Shown here: positions 8,709-18,640 of the stretch, in pieces | How the letters are laid out: each line of letters opens with the position of its first letter | Position numbering within the stretch: the first letter of the stretch is position 1 | Origin: Alphaproteobacteria bacterium | GTDB lineage: Bacteria > Pseudomonadota > Alphaproteobacteria > Caulobacterales > Parvularculaceae | Length of the DNA stretch: 64,000 bases | NCBI GenBank assembly: GCA_016125425.1 | Contig: WGLT01000009.1 | Span: forward strand, 62,001 to 126,000 | Direction of reading: 5' to 3' | Translations under genes and position numbers: made by a program | The notes under the pieces: model-generated | What the model was told of the DNA's origin: nothing | Databases searched by the model: none | The model's input: only the letters and a program-made list of their open reading frames with translations

Positions 8709-10634
8709 ATGACCAAAACGCGCAGGAAACCGGCCCTGAGGCGCCGCGCCCGGGCTCGAAGGCCGCGGCCGAGGACAGCAGCCCGCATGCCGCTCGTCTT
8801 GCGCTATGGCGCGAACGCCGGGGCCGCCGTCCTGATGGGCCTTGCCGCGCTCGCCGTTTTCGTCGCCTTTTTCGCGCGCGACTTGCCGTCGACGGACGGG
8901 CTTTGGGCGCGTCAACGCGCGCCGAAGATCGCGCTGCTGGCGATCGACGGCTCGCCCATGCCCGTGCGCGGGGTGAGCACGGGCGCGCCGGTCCGTCTCG
9001 CCGATCTGCCGCGCTATGTCCCCGAAGCCGTGCTCGCCGTCGAGGACCGCAATTTTTATCACCATATCGGCGTCAATCCGCTGTCGGTTCTGCGGGCGGC
9101 GATCGTCGATGCGCGCGCCGGCGCAATCCGCGAAGGCGGTTCGACAATTACCCAGCAGCTCGCGAAGAATCTGTTTCTGTCTCCGGAGCGCACGCTGAAG
9201 CGAAAAGTGCAGGAGCTGTTGCTCGCGCTTTGGCTCGAACGCAAATTCACCAAGGACGAAATTCTGACGCTGTACCTGAACCGCGTCTATTTCGGCGCGG
9301 GCGCCTATGGCGTCGATGCGGCGAGCCGGCGCTATTTCGGAAAGCCGGCGAAGGATCTCAAGCTCGGCGAAGCGGCGATTCTGGCCGCCCTGTTGAAGGC
9401 GCCGTCTCGGCTGAGCCCGATGAACAATCCTGACGACGCCGGCGCGCGCGCAGGTCTTGTCATCAATGAAATGCAGGAGGCGGGCTTCATAACCGCGCAG
9501 GAGGCGCGCGCGGCGCGCGCCGAACCTGTCATTCTCGCCGCGCCCGATTCCGCCAACGCGCCATACTTCACCGATTATGTTTTGCAGGAAGCGCGCGAGC
9601 TAACCGACGACATCGACGCCGATCTCGTCATTCAGACGACATTCGATCCGGCGATGCAGGCGGCGCTGGAAGAGGGGCTCGCGGCGGGTTTGAGAAAAGA
9701 ACCGCTGGCGGAGGATATCCAGGCGGCGGCGGTCATTCTCGACGCCGAGGGCGGGGTCAGGGCGATGATCGGCGGACGCGACTATGCGCAAAGCCAGTTC
9801 AATCGCGCCGCGCAGGCGCGCCGCCAGCCGGGCTCGGCCTTCAAGCCTGTCGTCTATCTCGCCGCGCTCGAAGCCGGCTACGCGCCGGAAGACAGAGTGC
9901 TTGACGCGCCGGTCACGATCGGGAGCTGGTCGCCGGCCAACTATAATGACCGCTATTTCGGCGAAGTCAGCCTGACGACGGCGCTCCAGCATTCGCTGAA
10001 CGGGGCGACCGTCCGCGTCGAAGAGGCGGTCGGGCGCACGCGCGTGCGGCTGATGGCGCGCCGCCTCGGCATCGAAGGCGCGCTGACGAAAGGTCCGGCG
10101 CTGGCGCTCGGGGTCGACGCCGTTTCGCCTCTCGAGCTCGGCGGCGTCTACGCCGCCTTCGCCAATGGCGGCTTCCGCGTCGCTCCGCACGCAATAGACA
10201 GCATACGGACGAGCGACGGCGAAGTGCTTTACCGCCGGCCGACCGCGACGGGCGAGGCGGCGGCGAGCTTTCGCTCCGTCGCCATGCTGAACGACATGCT
10301 GGCCGAAGTCGTCAAAGGCGGCACCGGCCGCCGCGCCGCGATTTCAGGCTGGCGCGCCTGCGGCAAGACCGGCACCACGCAGGACAGCCGCGACGCCTGG
10401 TTCGCCGGCCATGTCGGCGGCCTTGTCGGCGTCGTCTGGGTCGGCCGCGACGACAATGCGCCGATGCGCAAGATCACAGGCGGCGGCGCGCCGGCGGTCA
10501 TCTGGCATGAAGCGATGAGCCGCGCGCTCCTCGCCCATCAGGCGCCCGCGGTCAGGATCGCGCCGCATTCGGCCGGCGACGCCCCATCCGACCAGCCCGA
10601 TCCCGTGGCGGCGCTCCTGCAGGCGCCCGCCTAG
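8709..10634 (+). CDS. Class A penicillin-binding protein (bifunctional transglycosylase/transpeptidase)
   Basis: About 641 residues from the ATG at 8709; longer in-frame starts exist back to 8619. A very Arg-rich cytoplasmic N-terminus is followed by one membrane anchor (about residues 34-56). The GT51 domain has EDRNFYHHIGVN (catalytic Glu near 112), GGSTITQQLAKN and LERKFTKDEILTLYLN. The transpeptidase domain has SAFK with Ser376, SLN at 429 and KTGT with Lys553, all intact. It polymerises and cross-links peptidoglycan in the periplasm. At this size it resembles the compact PBP1A/1C-like enzymes of alphaproteobacteria. It converges with the next gene with a 4-bp overlap. Confidence 0.92.
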   Translation: MTKTRRKPALRRRARARRPRPRTAARMPLVLRYGANAGAAVLMGLAALAVFVAFFARDLPSTDGLWARQRAPKIALLAIDGSPMPVRGVSTGAPVRLADLPRYVPEAVLAVEDRNFYHHIGVNPLSVLRAAIVDARAGAIREGGSTITQQLAKNLFLSPERTLKRKVQELLLALWLERKFTKDEILTLYLNRVYFGAGAYGVDAASRRYFGKPAKDLKLGEAAILAALLKAPSRLSPMNNPDDAGARAGLVINEMQEAGFITAQEARAARAEPVILAAPDSANAPYFTDYVLQEARELTDDIDADLVIQTTFDPAMQAALEEGLAAGLRKEPLAEDIQAAAVILDAEGGVRAMIGGRDYAQSQFNRAAQARRQPGSAFKPVVYLAALEAGYAPEDRVLDAPVTIGSWSPANYNDRYFGEVSLTTALQHSLNGATVRVEEAVGRTRVRLMARRLGIEGALTKGPALALGVDAVSPLELGGVYAAFANGGFRVAPHAIDSIRTSDGEVLYRRPTATGEAAASFRSVAMLNDMLAEVVKGGTGRRAAISGWRACGKTGTTQDSRDAWFAGHVGGLVGVVWVGRDDNAPMRKITGGGAPAVIWHEAMSRALLAHQAPAVRIAPHSAGDAPSDQPDPVAALLQAPA

Positions 10635-11419
10635 GCGGCGCGCGCGCGCGTCTCGACGCCCCAGGCGTAGAGCTGCGGGCCGTGACGCTCGAACCACGCG
10701 CGCGAGGCCTTTTCATCGACGCCGAGGCTTTCGAGCGTTCGCCAGAAAGCGGGCGAATGATCGAGATGAACGAGATGAGCGCATTCATGCGCGGCGACGC
10801 TGTCGAGAATTTCCGGCGGCGCAAGAATGAGACGCCAGGAAAAGGACAGCGCGCCGTCATGGGTGCACGATCCCCATCGCGAGCGCGTATCGCGCACGCT
10901 GATCCGCGTGATTTTTCGCTCAAGCTTGTCGGCGAAAAAGCGGGCGCGTTCTTCGAGCGCCTTGCGCGCCTCGCGCTTTAGCCAGTCGACAAGCCGGCGG
11001 TTCAGATGCGCCGGGTCGCCGCCGACCTGAAGGACGGGGCGCTCGCCGCCCATGACGCGGACCGGCGCGCGCGGTCCCCCCTCATTGACCACAAGATGGC
11101 GCACCCCGCGATAGGGGCACTCGCCGCCGTCGACAAAGGGCCGCGCCGCGCCGCCTTCCTCGAATTGCAGCTTGATCCAGCCCGCCCGGGTTTGCGCGAA
11201 GCGCAGCGCCTCGGGGATCGCCCGTTTCGACGGCGCCGTGACGAGAACGCGTCCCGCCACAGGGTCGACGCGAAGGATCAGGCGCTTTGCGCGGCGATTG
11301 ACGGTGACCGTCGCAGGCGCGGATCGCCCGTCGAGATCGAGCATCGCCTCGAATTTCGAGGATTCGGAGCGACGGGACGGATCAGACCGACGGCTTTTCA
11401 GCTTAAGTTTTCCACACAT
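10631..11419 (-). CDS. YgjP-type zinc metallopeptidase (DUF45, M48-related)
   Basis: A 262-residue soluble protein of the YgjP/WLM metallopeptidase family. The zinc motif HEXXH is present as AAHECAHLVHLDHSPAFW near residue 213, with the downstream His typical of the family, and RDTRSRWGSCTHDG is another conserved family stretch. The N-terminal part holds a beta-rich region (TVNRRAKRLILRVDPVAGRV). The biological substrate of this family is not established. The gene is divergent from mutS, 88 bp away. Confidence 0.85.
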   Translation of the reverse strand: MCGKLKLKSRRSDPSRRSESSKFEAMLDLDGRSAPATVTVNRRAKRLILRVDPVAGRVLVTAPSKRAIPEALRFAQTRAGWIKLQFEEGGAARPFVDGGECPYRGVRHLVVNEGGPRAPVRVMGGERPVLQVGGDPAHLNRRLVDWLKREARKALEERARFFADKLERKITRISVRDTRSRWGSCTHDGALSFSWRLILAPPEILDSVAAHECAHLVHLDHSPAFWRTLESLGVDEKASRAWFERHGPQLYAWGVETRARAA

Positions 11420-11506
11420 CGCATGGGCCCGCGGCGGCGCCGTTCCGACTCAGAGGGCATTGCTTCTATAAGGACTCCGCCTCCGCCGCCAGTTTGCAAG
11501 GGCCCG

Positions 11507-14206
11507 ATGGACGCTTCTTCGCCGGATATGCCGACCGCCGGGGTGACGCCGATGATGGCGCAATACCTCGATATCAAGCGCGAGGCGGGTGACGCTTTGC
11601 TGTTCTATCGCATGGGGGATTTCTACGAGCTCTTTTTCGACGACGCCGTAACGGCCGCCGCCGCGCTCGATATCGCGCTGACCAAGCGCGGCAAGCATCT
11701 CGGACAGGACATTCCGATGTGCGGCGTGCCCTGGCACAGCCATGAGAGCTATCTCGCGCGGCTGATCAAGAAAGGCTTCAAGGTCGCGATCTGCGAGCAG
11801 ACGGAAGATCCGGCCGAGGCGAAAAAGCGCGGCGGCAAATCGGTCGTGCGGCGCGCCATCGTGCGCCTCGTCACGCCGGGCACCTTGACCGAAGACACGC
11901 TGCTCGACGCAGAGCGCAGCAATCATCTCGCCGCGCTGGCGGTGCTCGGCGCCGGGCGGGAGGCGGCGCTCGCCTGGGCCGACATATCGACCGGCGAACT
12001 CTTCGTGCGCGAGACGAATACGGATGAATTTCGTCTGCATGCGGCGGCGCTTTCCCTGCGCGAGCTGGTGATCGCCGATCAGCCGCCGGAAGCGGACTGG
12101 GCCGGCGTCCTCGCCGAGATCGAGCGCGATGCGACGGTGACGCGCCAGCCCGCGGCGCTGTTCGACAGCCGCACTGGCGAGCGCAAGCTGTGCGAAAGCT
12201 TCGCCGTCGCCTCGCTCGACGCGTTCGGCGCCTTTGCGCGCGCCGACAAGGCCGCGCTCGGCGGGCTCCTTTCCTATATTGCGCTGACCCAGGTCGGACG
12301 CATGCCGGCGCTGCGCCCGCCGCAACGCGCCGAAGCCGCCGGCGCCATGTTGATCGATCAGGCGACGCGCATCTCGCTTGAAATTCTGGAATCGCAGTCG
12401 GGCGGGCGCGACGGCTCGCTGTTCGCCGCGGTCGACCGCACCGCGACGGGGCCGGGCGCGCGGCTTCTGGCGGCGCGGCTGTCTTCGCCCCTGACCGACC
12501 CGGACGCGATCAACCGGCGTCTCGACGCGGTGGCCGCCTTTGCGGCGGACGAGCGGCTTTCGGCGGATGCGCGCGCGCTCCTGAAACGCACGCCCGATAT
12601 GGCGCGCGCCTTGACGCGGCTCTCGCTCGGCCGCGGCGGGCCGCGCGATCTCGCGGCGATCCGCGACGGGCTCGCCCGGGCCGCAGACATCGCGGCGTTG
12701 ATCGAGCGCGCGGATTTCCAGGGCCCCAAGCCCGATGAAATCGCCGCCGCCGCCGCCGCGCTCGAAGCGCGCGGGACGGGCGGATTTTCCGAGCTGGCGA
12801 CGCTGCTAAAAGAGGCGCTTGCGGCCGAGCCGCCGCTGCTTGCGCGCGACGGCGGCTTCATCGCCAGGGATTTCGATCCTGGCCTCGATTCGGTGCGGCT
12901 GCTGCGCGATGAATCGCGGCGCGTCATCGCCGGTCTCGAAGCGAAATACCGGGAAGCGACGGGCCTGCGTCAGATCAAGATCCGGCACAACAATGTGCTC
13001 GGCTATTTCGTCGAAGCGACGCCGAGCATTGCGGACCAGCTATTCAAGCCGCCGCATGACGCGACCTTCATTCACCGGCAGACGCTTGCGAGCGCGGTGC
13101 GTTTCACGACGACCGAGCTCGCCGATCTCGATGCGAAGATCGCGCGCGCGCGCGACGAAGCGCTCGCCCGCGAACTGGAGATCTTCGAGCGGCTCACGGC
13201 GGCGACGGTCGAGCGCGCCGGCGACATTTCAGCGGCGGCGGAGGCGGCCGCGGCGCTCGACGTCGCGATCAGTTTCGCGCTACTCGCCCGCGAAGAAAAT
13301 TATGTTCGTCCGCTGATCGATCGAAGCCTCGCCTTCGACGTCAGGGCGGGGCGGCATCCGGTGGTCGAACAGGCTCTGAAGAAGGCGGGCGCGGAGCGCT
13401 TTTCGCCCAATGACTGTCTGCTCGCCGACGAGACGGGCGCGCGCTTGTGGCTTGTGACCGGACCGAATATGGCCGGCAAGTCGACCTTTCTGCGACAGAA
13501 CGCGCTGATCGCGATTCTCGCGCAGGCGGGCGGATTCGTGCCCGCGTCCTCGGCGCATATCGGCGTCGCGGACCGGGTGTTCTCGCGCGTCGGCGCGGCG
13601 GACGACCTGGCGCGCGGACGCTCGACCTTCATGGTCGAAATGGTCGAAACGGCCGCCATCCTCAATCAGGCGGGCGGGCGCGCCATCGTCGTGCTCGACG
13701 AGATCGGCCGGGGGACCTCGACCTTTGACGGGCTGTCGATCGCGTGGGCGGCGGTCGAACATTTGCACGACCGGACGCAATGCCGGGCGCTGTTCGCGAC
13801 GCACTATCACGAATTGACCGCGCTCGCCGCATCGCTGCCGCGGCTCAAAAACGTGTCGATGCGCGTGAGGGAATGGAAGGGCGACGTCGTTTTTCTGCAC
13901 GAGGTGGGCGAGGGACCGGCGGACCGCTCCTATGGCGTTGCGGTGGCGCGGCTCGCCGGGCTGCCGCAAAGCGTCGTCGCGCGCGCCGAAGCGGTGCTCC
14001 ATCTTCTGGAATCGGAGCGCGCCAGAGCCGCGCCCATCGCCGATCTGCCGCTGTTCGCCGCGCCCGCGGCCGCGCCGCGCGCGGAATCGCCGAAAGACGA
14101 CGGGCTGCGGGCGGCCTTGCAGGCGATCGATCCCGACGCCCTCTCGCCGCGCGACGCGCTTGACGCCATATATCGGCTGAAACATCTGGCGGATGACGCG
14201 GAATGA
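11507..14206 (+). CDS. mutS: DNA mismatch repair protein MutS
   Basis: 899 residues from the ATG at 11507, the normal length for MutS. The mismatch-reading motif FYELF is present in YRMGDFYELFFDDA near residue 40. The connector, lever and clamp domains follow. The ATPase domain carries Walker A GPNMAGKSTFLRQNAL (near 651), DELGRGTST-type Walker B as LDEIGRGTSTFDGLSIAWA and a conserved ATHYHELT. It recognises mispairs and loops after replication and recruits MutL. It overlaps glnD by 4 bp (ATGA), so the two are translationally coupled, a common alphaproteobacterial arrangement. Confidence 0.97.
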   Translation: MDASSPDMPTAGVTPMMAQYLDIKREAGDALLFYRMGDFYELFFDDAVTAAAALDIALTKRGKHLGQDIPMCGVPWHSHESYLARLIKKGFKVAICEQTEDPAEAKKRGGKSVVRRAIVRLVTPGTLTEDTLLDAERSNHLAALAVLGAGREAALAWADISTGELFVRETNTDEFRLHAAALSLRELVIADQPPEADWAGVLAEIERDATVTRQPAALFDSRTGERKLCESFAVASLDAFGAFARADKAALGGLLSYIALTQVGRMPALRPPQRAEAAGAMLIDQATRISLEILESQSGGRDGSLFAAVDRTATGPGARLLAARLSSPLTDPDAINRRLDAVAAFAADERLSADARALLKRTPDMARALTRLSLGRGGPRDLAAIRDGLARAADIAALIERADFQGPKPDEIAAAAAALEARGTGGFSELATLLKEALAAEPPLLARDGGFIARDFDPGLDSVRLLRDESRRVIAGLEAKYREATGLRQIKIRHNNVLGYFVEATPSIADQLFKPPHDATFIHRQTLASAVRFTTTELADLDAKIARARDEALARELEIFERLTAATVERAGDISAAAEAAAALDVAISFALLAREENYVRPLIDRSLAFDVRAGRHPVVEQALKKAGAERFSPNDCLLADETGARLWLVTGPNMAGKSTFLRQNALIAILAQAGGFVPASSAHIGVADRVFSRVGAADDLARGRSTFMVEMVETAAILNQAGGRAIVVLDEIGRGTSTFDGLSIAWAAVEHLHDRTQCRALFATHYHELTALAASLPRLKNVSMRVREWKGDVVFLHEVGEGPADRSYGVAVARLAGLPQSVVARAEAVLHLLESERARAAPIADLPLFAAPAAAPRAESPKDDGLRAALQAIDPDALSPRDALDAIYRLKHLADDAE

Positions 14207-16935
14207 GCGACGCATCGGCGTCCGAGAGCGCGGCGAAGACGAAGGGCGCCGCCGCCAAGGCGGGCGCGCTCGCCGCGGCGATCCTCGAGGCGGCCGAGCG
14301 TCAGCGCGCCGGTCAGTCCTATGGCGAAGCGGGCGCGCGACTCAAGGCGATCCTCGCCGAACGCCGGCGCGCCATCACGCGCGATTACGCCCGCGGCGAC
14401 ATCGCAGCCGAGAAATTCGCCGAATGCGCCGAAGAAGCCGTGCTCGCGCTTTACGAGGCCGGCGCGCGGCTCTTTCCCGAGCTTGCAAACGGCCTCGCCA
14501 TCGCCGCCGTCGGCGGCTTCGGCCGGGGAAGGCTGGCGCCGTTCTCCGATATCGATCTTCTGTTTCTCGAGGCGCCCAAGGGCCCGGACATCAGGCCGCT
14601 GCTCGACTTTATCCTCTATCCGCTTTGGGACGCGGGACTGAAGGTCGGACACGGCGTCCACACGCCCGCCTCTGCGGTCGATTTCGCAAAGGGCGATATG
14701 GTCGCGCGCACGGCCTATCTCGACGCGCGCCGGCTTGCGGGGCCCGTCGCGCTCTACGCCGATTTCGCCAAACGCTATGACAAGCTCCGTAAACATACGA
14801 AAAAGGAGTTCGCAGCCGCCAAGGACAGGGAGCGCGACGAGCGTCACGAGCGGTCGGAGGAATCGCGTTTTCTCGCCGAACCCGACGTCAAGGAGGGCAA
14901 GGGCGGACTCCGGGATATTCACACCATACGCTGGCTCTACAAATACGATTTTGAGCGCGACATCGACGATCCCAAGGCGCCGAAAAAACTTCTTTCTACG
15001 GAAGATATTCGCGCACTGAAAAAGTGCGAGCGGTTCTTGTGGTCGGTGCGCTTCCAGCTTCACGATCTGCGCGGACGCGCCGACGAACGGCTTTCTTTCG
15101 ACATTCAGCCGGCGCTCGCCGCGCGTCTCGGCTATCACGACCGCGCGGGGATATCCGCGGCCGAGAGGCTGATGAAGCATTTCTTCCTCAACGCCATGCA
15201 TATCGGCCGGCTGACGCGAATCTTCTCCGCCAAGCTGGAGGAGCAGCATCTCGGCCTTTCGCCGAGGGCGTTGAAGGCCCTGCCGAAAGCGCTTCTCGCC
15301 GACGAAGCGGGCCCGAAAGCCAATCTGAAGCTGAAATTCGGCCGGCTCGCCTTTGATAGCCCTGCGCGCGCGCGCGCGCATCCGGTCGATTTCTTCCGCC
15401 TGTTCCGCGCATTCGCGAAACGGCCTGACCTTGATTTTCATCCCGACGCGCTTGCTGTCGTCGCCGCCGGCGTCGCCAATGTCACGACGGATGTCCGCAA
15501 TGATCCAGTCGTCGCAAAACTCTTCCTGGCGACGCTGACCGAGGCGAAGGATCCGGTGAAGACTTTGCGCGTGATGGAGGAGACCGGGCTCCTCGGCAAA
15601 TATATTCCGTCCTTCGGCAAGACGATCGGGCGCATCGAATACGGTCTCTACCGGCGGTTTTCGATCGATGAAAACGTGTTCCAGTCGATCGGCGTCCTGA
15701 AGGAAATCGAAAACGGAGGCGCGAAGGCGCTGCATCCGATCGCGACATCGATACTCGCGCGCGCCGGGGATAAGGCGCCCTTCTATGTGGCGCTTCTCCT
15801 CCACGAAACGGCGTGGTCGCTGCGCGACAAATCGCCGGAAGCGGCCGAACGGCTCGTCGGACGCATTGCGCGCCGTCTCGGCCTCGACGCCGACGACGCC
15901 GCTCTCGTGTCGTGGTGCGTGGCGCGCCGGCTGGACATGGTGCGCACGGCCGAAAGGCGCAATCTCGCCGAGCCGCACGCGATCGCGCGTTTCGCCGAGC
16001 TTGTCGGCGACAAGCGGCGCCTTGACCTCCTGCTCGTCCTGTCGGTCTGTCATTTGCGCGTCGTCGGCGTCTATTCCTGGGACGACTGGACGCGCCGTCA
16101 GTTGACGGAGCTTTATTACGGCGCGGAAGCCTGGCTCGCCGGCGGCGACAAAGCGCTGGATGAGCGCCTGGAAGAGCGCGCGCGCAAAGTGCGGGAGGCC
16201 GCGGGCGCGCTCCTGAAGGATTGGCGGGCGAGCGAGCGCGACGCGTTTCTGGACCGTCTGTCCGGCGCGATGTATCGCACGGTCGAGCCCGAAATGGTCG
16301 CGCGCATCGCCGATCTGGCGCGCGCGGCGCAGGAGGAGGGCGCGAGCGCGGCGGTCGCCGCGCGTCTGGCGGCCGGCGACGTTGAAGCGATCGTCTACGC
16401 CGACGACCGCACGGGCCTGCTCGCCGATCTCGCCGGCGCGGTCGCCGCAGGCGGCGCGAGCGTGCGCGCCGTGCAGGCGATGACGACGGCGGACGGCAAG
16501 GCGGTCGACATTTTCACGATCCAGTCGGCGGACGGCGCGCCGATCGAAGAGCCGGAGCTCGTGCGCAGGCTTCACGCAAAACTGCTCGCCGCCGCCAAGG
16601 CGGCGCCGAAATCGGCGCCGGAGCCCGCGCGCCGGTTCGGCGACCGCCGCTCGATCTTCGAGGTCAAGCCGGCCGTTCGCCTCGATCTTGAAGCGTCGGC
16701 GGAGTCGGTTGTGGTCGAAGCCGAGGGCAGGGACCGGCCGGGTCTGCTGCATGATCTCGCCGCCGCGCTCGCCGAGATCGGCGTGACGATTATCTCCGCC
16801 CATGTCGCGACCTATGGGGAGCGCGCGGTCGACGCCTTCTATCTGCAGGACGCTCCCGGCTACAAGATCACCAACAAACGGCGCCTCCAGTCGATTGAGC
16901 GCCGGCTGCTCTCGGTTCTCTCGAGTGGCGCGTGA
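14203..16935 (+). CDS. glnD: [Protein-PII] uridylyltransferase GlnD with degenerate HD domain
   Basis: 910 residues with normal GlnD architecture: nucleotidyltransferase domain (GGFGRGRLAPFSDIDLL, metal residues Asp116 and Asp118 intact), HD domain (about 470-640) and two C-terminal ACT domains (DRTGLLADLAGAV; DRPGLLHDLAAAL). GlnD uridylylates PII under nitrogen limitation and removes UMP under glutamine excess using the HD centre. Here the HD motifs are altered: the expected HYTVDEH reads RFSIDEN (485-491), the HD pair reads HE (534-535) in LLHETAWS, and the expected DHS reads DKS (542-544). Removal of UMP is therefore probably lost, an inference from sequence. The gene lies between mutS and murJ. 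Confidence 0.93.
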   Translation: MSDASASESAAKTKGAAAKAGALAAAILEAAERQRAGQSYGEAGARLKAILAERRRAITRDYARGDIAAEKFAECAEEAVLALYEAGARLFPELANGLAIAAVGGFGRGRLAPFSDIDLLFLEAPKGPDIRPLLDFILYPLWDAGLKVGHGVHTPASAVDFAKGDMVARTAYLDARRLAGPVALYADFAKRYDKLRKHTKKEFAAAKDRERDERHERSEESRFLAEPDVKEGKGGLRDIHTIRWLYKYDFERDIDDPKAPKKLLSTEDIRALKKCERFLWSVRFQLHDLRGRADERLSFDIQPALAARLGYHDRAGISAAERLMKHFFLNAMHIGRLTRIFSAKLEEQHLGLSPRALKALPKALLADEAGPKANLKLKFGRLAFDSPARARAHPVDFFRLFRAFAKRPDLDFHPDALAVVAAGVANVTTDVRNDPVVAKLFLATLTEAKDPVKTLRVMEETGLLGKYIPSFGKTIGRIEYGLYRRFSIDENVFQSIGVLKEIENGGAKALHPIATSILARAGDKAPFYVALLLHETAWSLRDKSPEAAERLVGRIARRLGLDADDAALVSWCVARRLDMVRTAERRNLAEPHAIARFAELVGDKRRLDLLLVLSVCHLRVVGVYSWDDWTRRQLTELYYGAEAWLAGGDKALDERLEERARKVREAAGALLKDWRASERDAFLDRLSGAMYRTVEPEMVARIADLARAAQEEGASAAVAARLAAGDVEAIVYADDRTGLLADLAGAVAAGGASVRAVQAMTTADGKAVDIFTIQSADGAPIEEPELVRRLHAKLLAAAKAAPKSAPEPARRFGDRRSIFEVKPAVRLDLEASAESVVVEAEGRDRPGLLHDLAAALAEIGVTIISAHVATYGERAVDAFYLQDAPGYKITNKRRLQSIERRLLSVLSSGA

Positions 16936-17023
16936 GCGCAAATCCCGTTAACCAGCAGGCCGTATTATCGGCGCAATCCGCGGCGATAACGCCCCGCGCG
17001 CGGGACGCGCGCAAGGAAAGCGA

Positions 17024-18622
17024 ATGAGCGGCAATCTTGTCAAATCCCTGGCGACGGTCAGTTCGCTGACGATGAGCAGCCGCGTGCTCGGCTTCATTCG
17101 CCAGGTGCTGATCGCCGGGGTGATCGGCGCAGGCGGCAATCCGGTCGCGGACGCGTTCTGGGCCGCGTTCAGGCTTCCGAACATGTTCCGCCGCCTGTTC
17201 GCCGAAGGCGCGTTTCAGGCGGCGTTCGTGCCGCTGTTTCAGGGAAAGCTGATTGGCGAGGACGAAAAGGCGGCGCGCGCCTTCGCCGAAGAGGTGATGG
17301 CGGCGCTCGTCTTCATTCTCACCATTCTCACCATCGTCGTCGAAATCTTCGCGCCGCTATTCGTCAATCTCATCGCCGCGGGCTTCAACAAGGATCCGGA
17401 AAAATTCGCGCTGACGACCCTCTATATGCGGATCATGTTTCCCTATCTCGCCTGCATGTCGCTCGTCGGGTTGCTCTCGGGCGTGTTGAACTCGCTCGAC
17501 CGCTTCATGGCCTATGCCGGCGCGCCGCTTTTGCTCAATATCTGCCAGATCGCGGCGATCGCTCTTTATGCGGGCGGCGAGATTCACGTCACCGGCCAGG
17601 CGCTGTCCTGGGCGACCATGATCAGCGGCGTCCTCCAGCTCGCGCTCCTTGTGTGGGGCGCGCATCGGCAGGGCTATCTGCTGCGCTGGCTGGCGCCGCG
17701 CTGGACGGCGAGCGTCAAGCGTCTGATCGTGCTCGGAACGCCGGGATTCATCTCCGCGGGCGCGATCCAGATCAATCTCATCATCGGCACCAATATCGCG
17801 AGCCGCGAGCCGGGCGCGGTCTCCTGGCTGATGAACGCCGACCAGCTCTATCAATTGCCGCTTTCCGTCGTCGGAATCGCGCTCGGCGTCGTGTTGCTGC
17901 CGATGCTGTCCCGGCGCGTGAAGGAGGGCGACGAAAAGGGCGCGGCGCACGCGCTCAACCGGTCGCTCGAACTCTCCGCGACGCTGACCCTGCCGGCGGC
18001 GGCGGCGTTCATCGTCATGGCGGCGCCGATCTGCGACGCGCTGTTCCGGGGCCTGGCGACCGACGCCTTGCATCTGTTCGGCGCCCGGCGCTCCGCATTC
18101 ACCGCAGAAGACGTCAAATGGACGGGCGCGGCGCTCGCGATGTACGGCTTGGGCCTGCCGGCCTTCGTCTGGAACAAGGTCTTCTCGCCCGCCTTCTATG
18201 CGCGCGAGGACACGAAAACGCCGATGAACTACGCGCTTGTCGCGATCGCGATCAACATCGCGGCCGCGCTCGCGCTGTTTCCGATTTTCGGTTTCCTCGC
18301 GGTCGCCTTTGCGACGACCTTCGCGTCCTGGGTGCAGATCATCCAGATGGGCCTGACGCTGCGCAAGCGGCGCATTTTCGTGGCGGACGCGCGGCTCAAG
18401 GCGCGGTTTCCGCGAATTCTCGGCGCGACGGCCGGCCTCGCGGTCTTTCTGCTGGTCGCGAACCGGTACGCCGACGTCTTCGCGCGCTATCTGTTCGACC
18501 GGCGCTGGATCGCGATCCTCCTCATCGCTTTCGCGGGCATGATCGTCTACGCGCTCCTGGCGTTCGCTCTTGGCGCGGTCAAGGCGAGCGACTACAAGGC
18601 CTACGCGCGCGAGCGCCCCTGA
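17024..18622 (+). CDS. murJ: Lipid II flippase MurJ (MviN)
   Basis: A 532-residue inner-membrane protein with about 14 hydrophobic helices. The N-terminus carries the MurJ hallmark SSRVLGFIRQVLIAGVIGAG and FRLPNMFRRLFAEGAFQAAFVP (quoted in part), with the conserved arginines that line the central cavity. It flips lipid-linked peptidoglycan precursor from cytoplasm to periplasm. A Shine-Dalgarno AAGGAAAG precedes the ATG. It follows glnD by 88 bp and precedes trpS by 18 bp, likely in one transcript. Confidence 0.96.
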   Translation: MSGNLVKSLATVSSLTMSSRVLGFIRQVLIAGVIGAGGNPVADAFWAAFRLPNMFRRLFAEGAFQAAFVPLFQGKLIGEDEKAARAFAEEVMAALVFILTILTIVVEIFAPLFVNLIAAGFNKDPEKFALTTLYMRIMFPYLACMSLVGLLSGVLNSLDRFMAYAGAPLLLNICQIAAIALYAGGEIHVTGQALSWATMISGVLQLALLVWGAHRQGYLLRWLAPRWTASVKRLIVLGTPGFISAGAIQINLIIGTNIASREPGAVSWLMNADQLYQLPLSVVGIALGVVLLPMLSRRVKEGDEKGAAHALNRSLELSATLTLPAAAAFIVMAAPICDALFRGLATDALHLFGARRSAFTAEDVKWTGAALAMYGLGLPAFVWNKVFSPAFYAREDTKTPMNYALVAIAINIAAALALFPIFGFLAVAFATTFASWVQIIQMGLTLRKRRIFVADARLKARFPRILGATAGLAVFLLVANRYADVFARYLFDRRWIAILLIAFAGMIVYALLAFALGAVKASDYKAYARERP

Positions 18623-18640
18623 GCGGAAAACGGATCGATC

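Noticed and set aside
11006-11506. Upstream extension of MutS by 167 codons
   Set aside because: It is antisense to the YgjP gene and lacks family similarity; the ATG at 11507 fits the MutS N-terminus.
13930-16941. A very long open frame (about 1000 codons) on the minus strand across mutS and glnD
   Set aside because: It is the complement of real glnD and mutS codons in GC-rich DNA, has an Arg-rich, low-complexity composition and no domain. The plus-strand genes are unmistakable.
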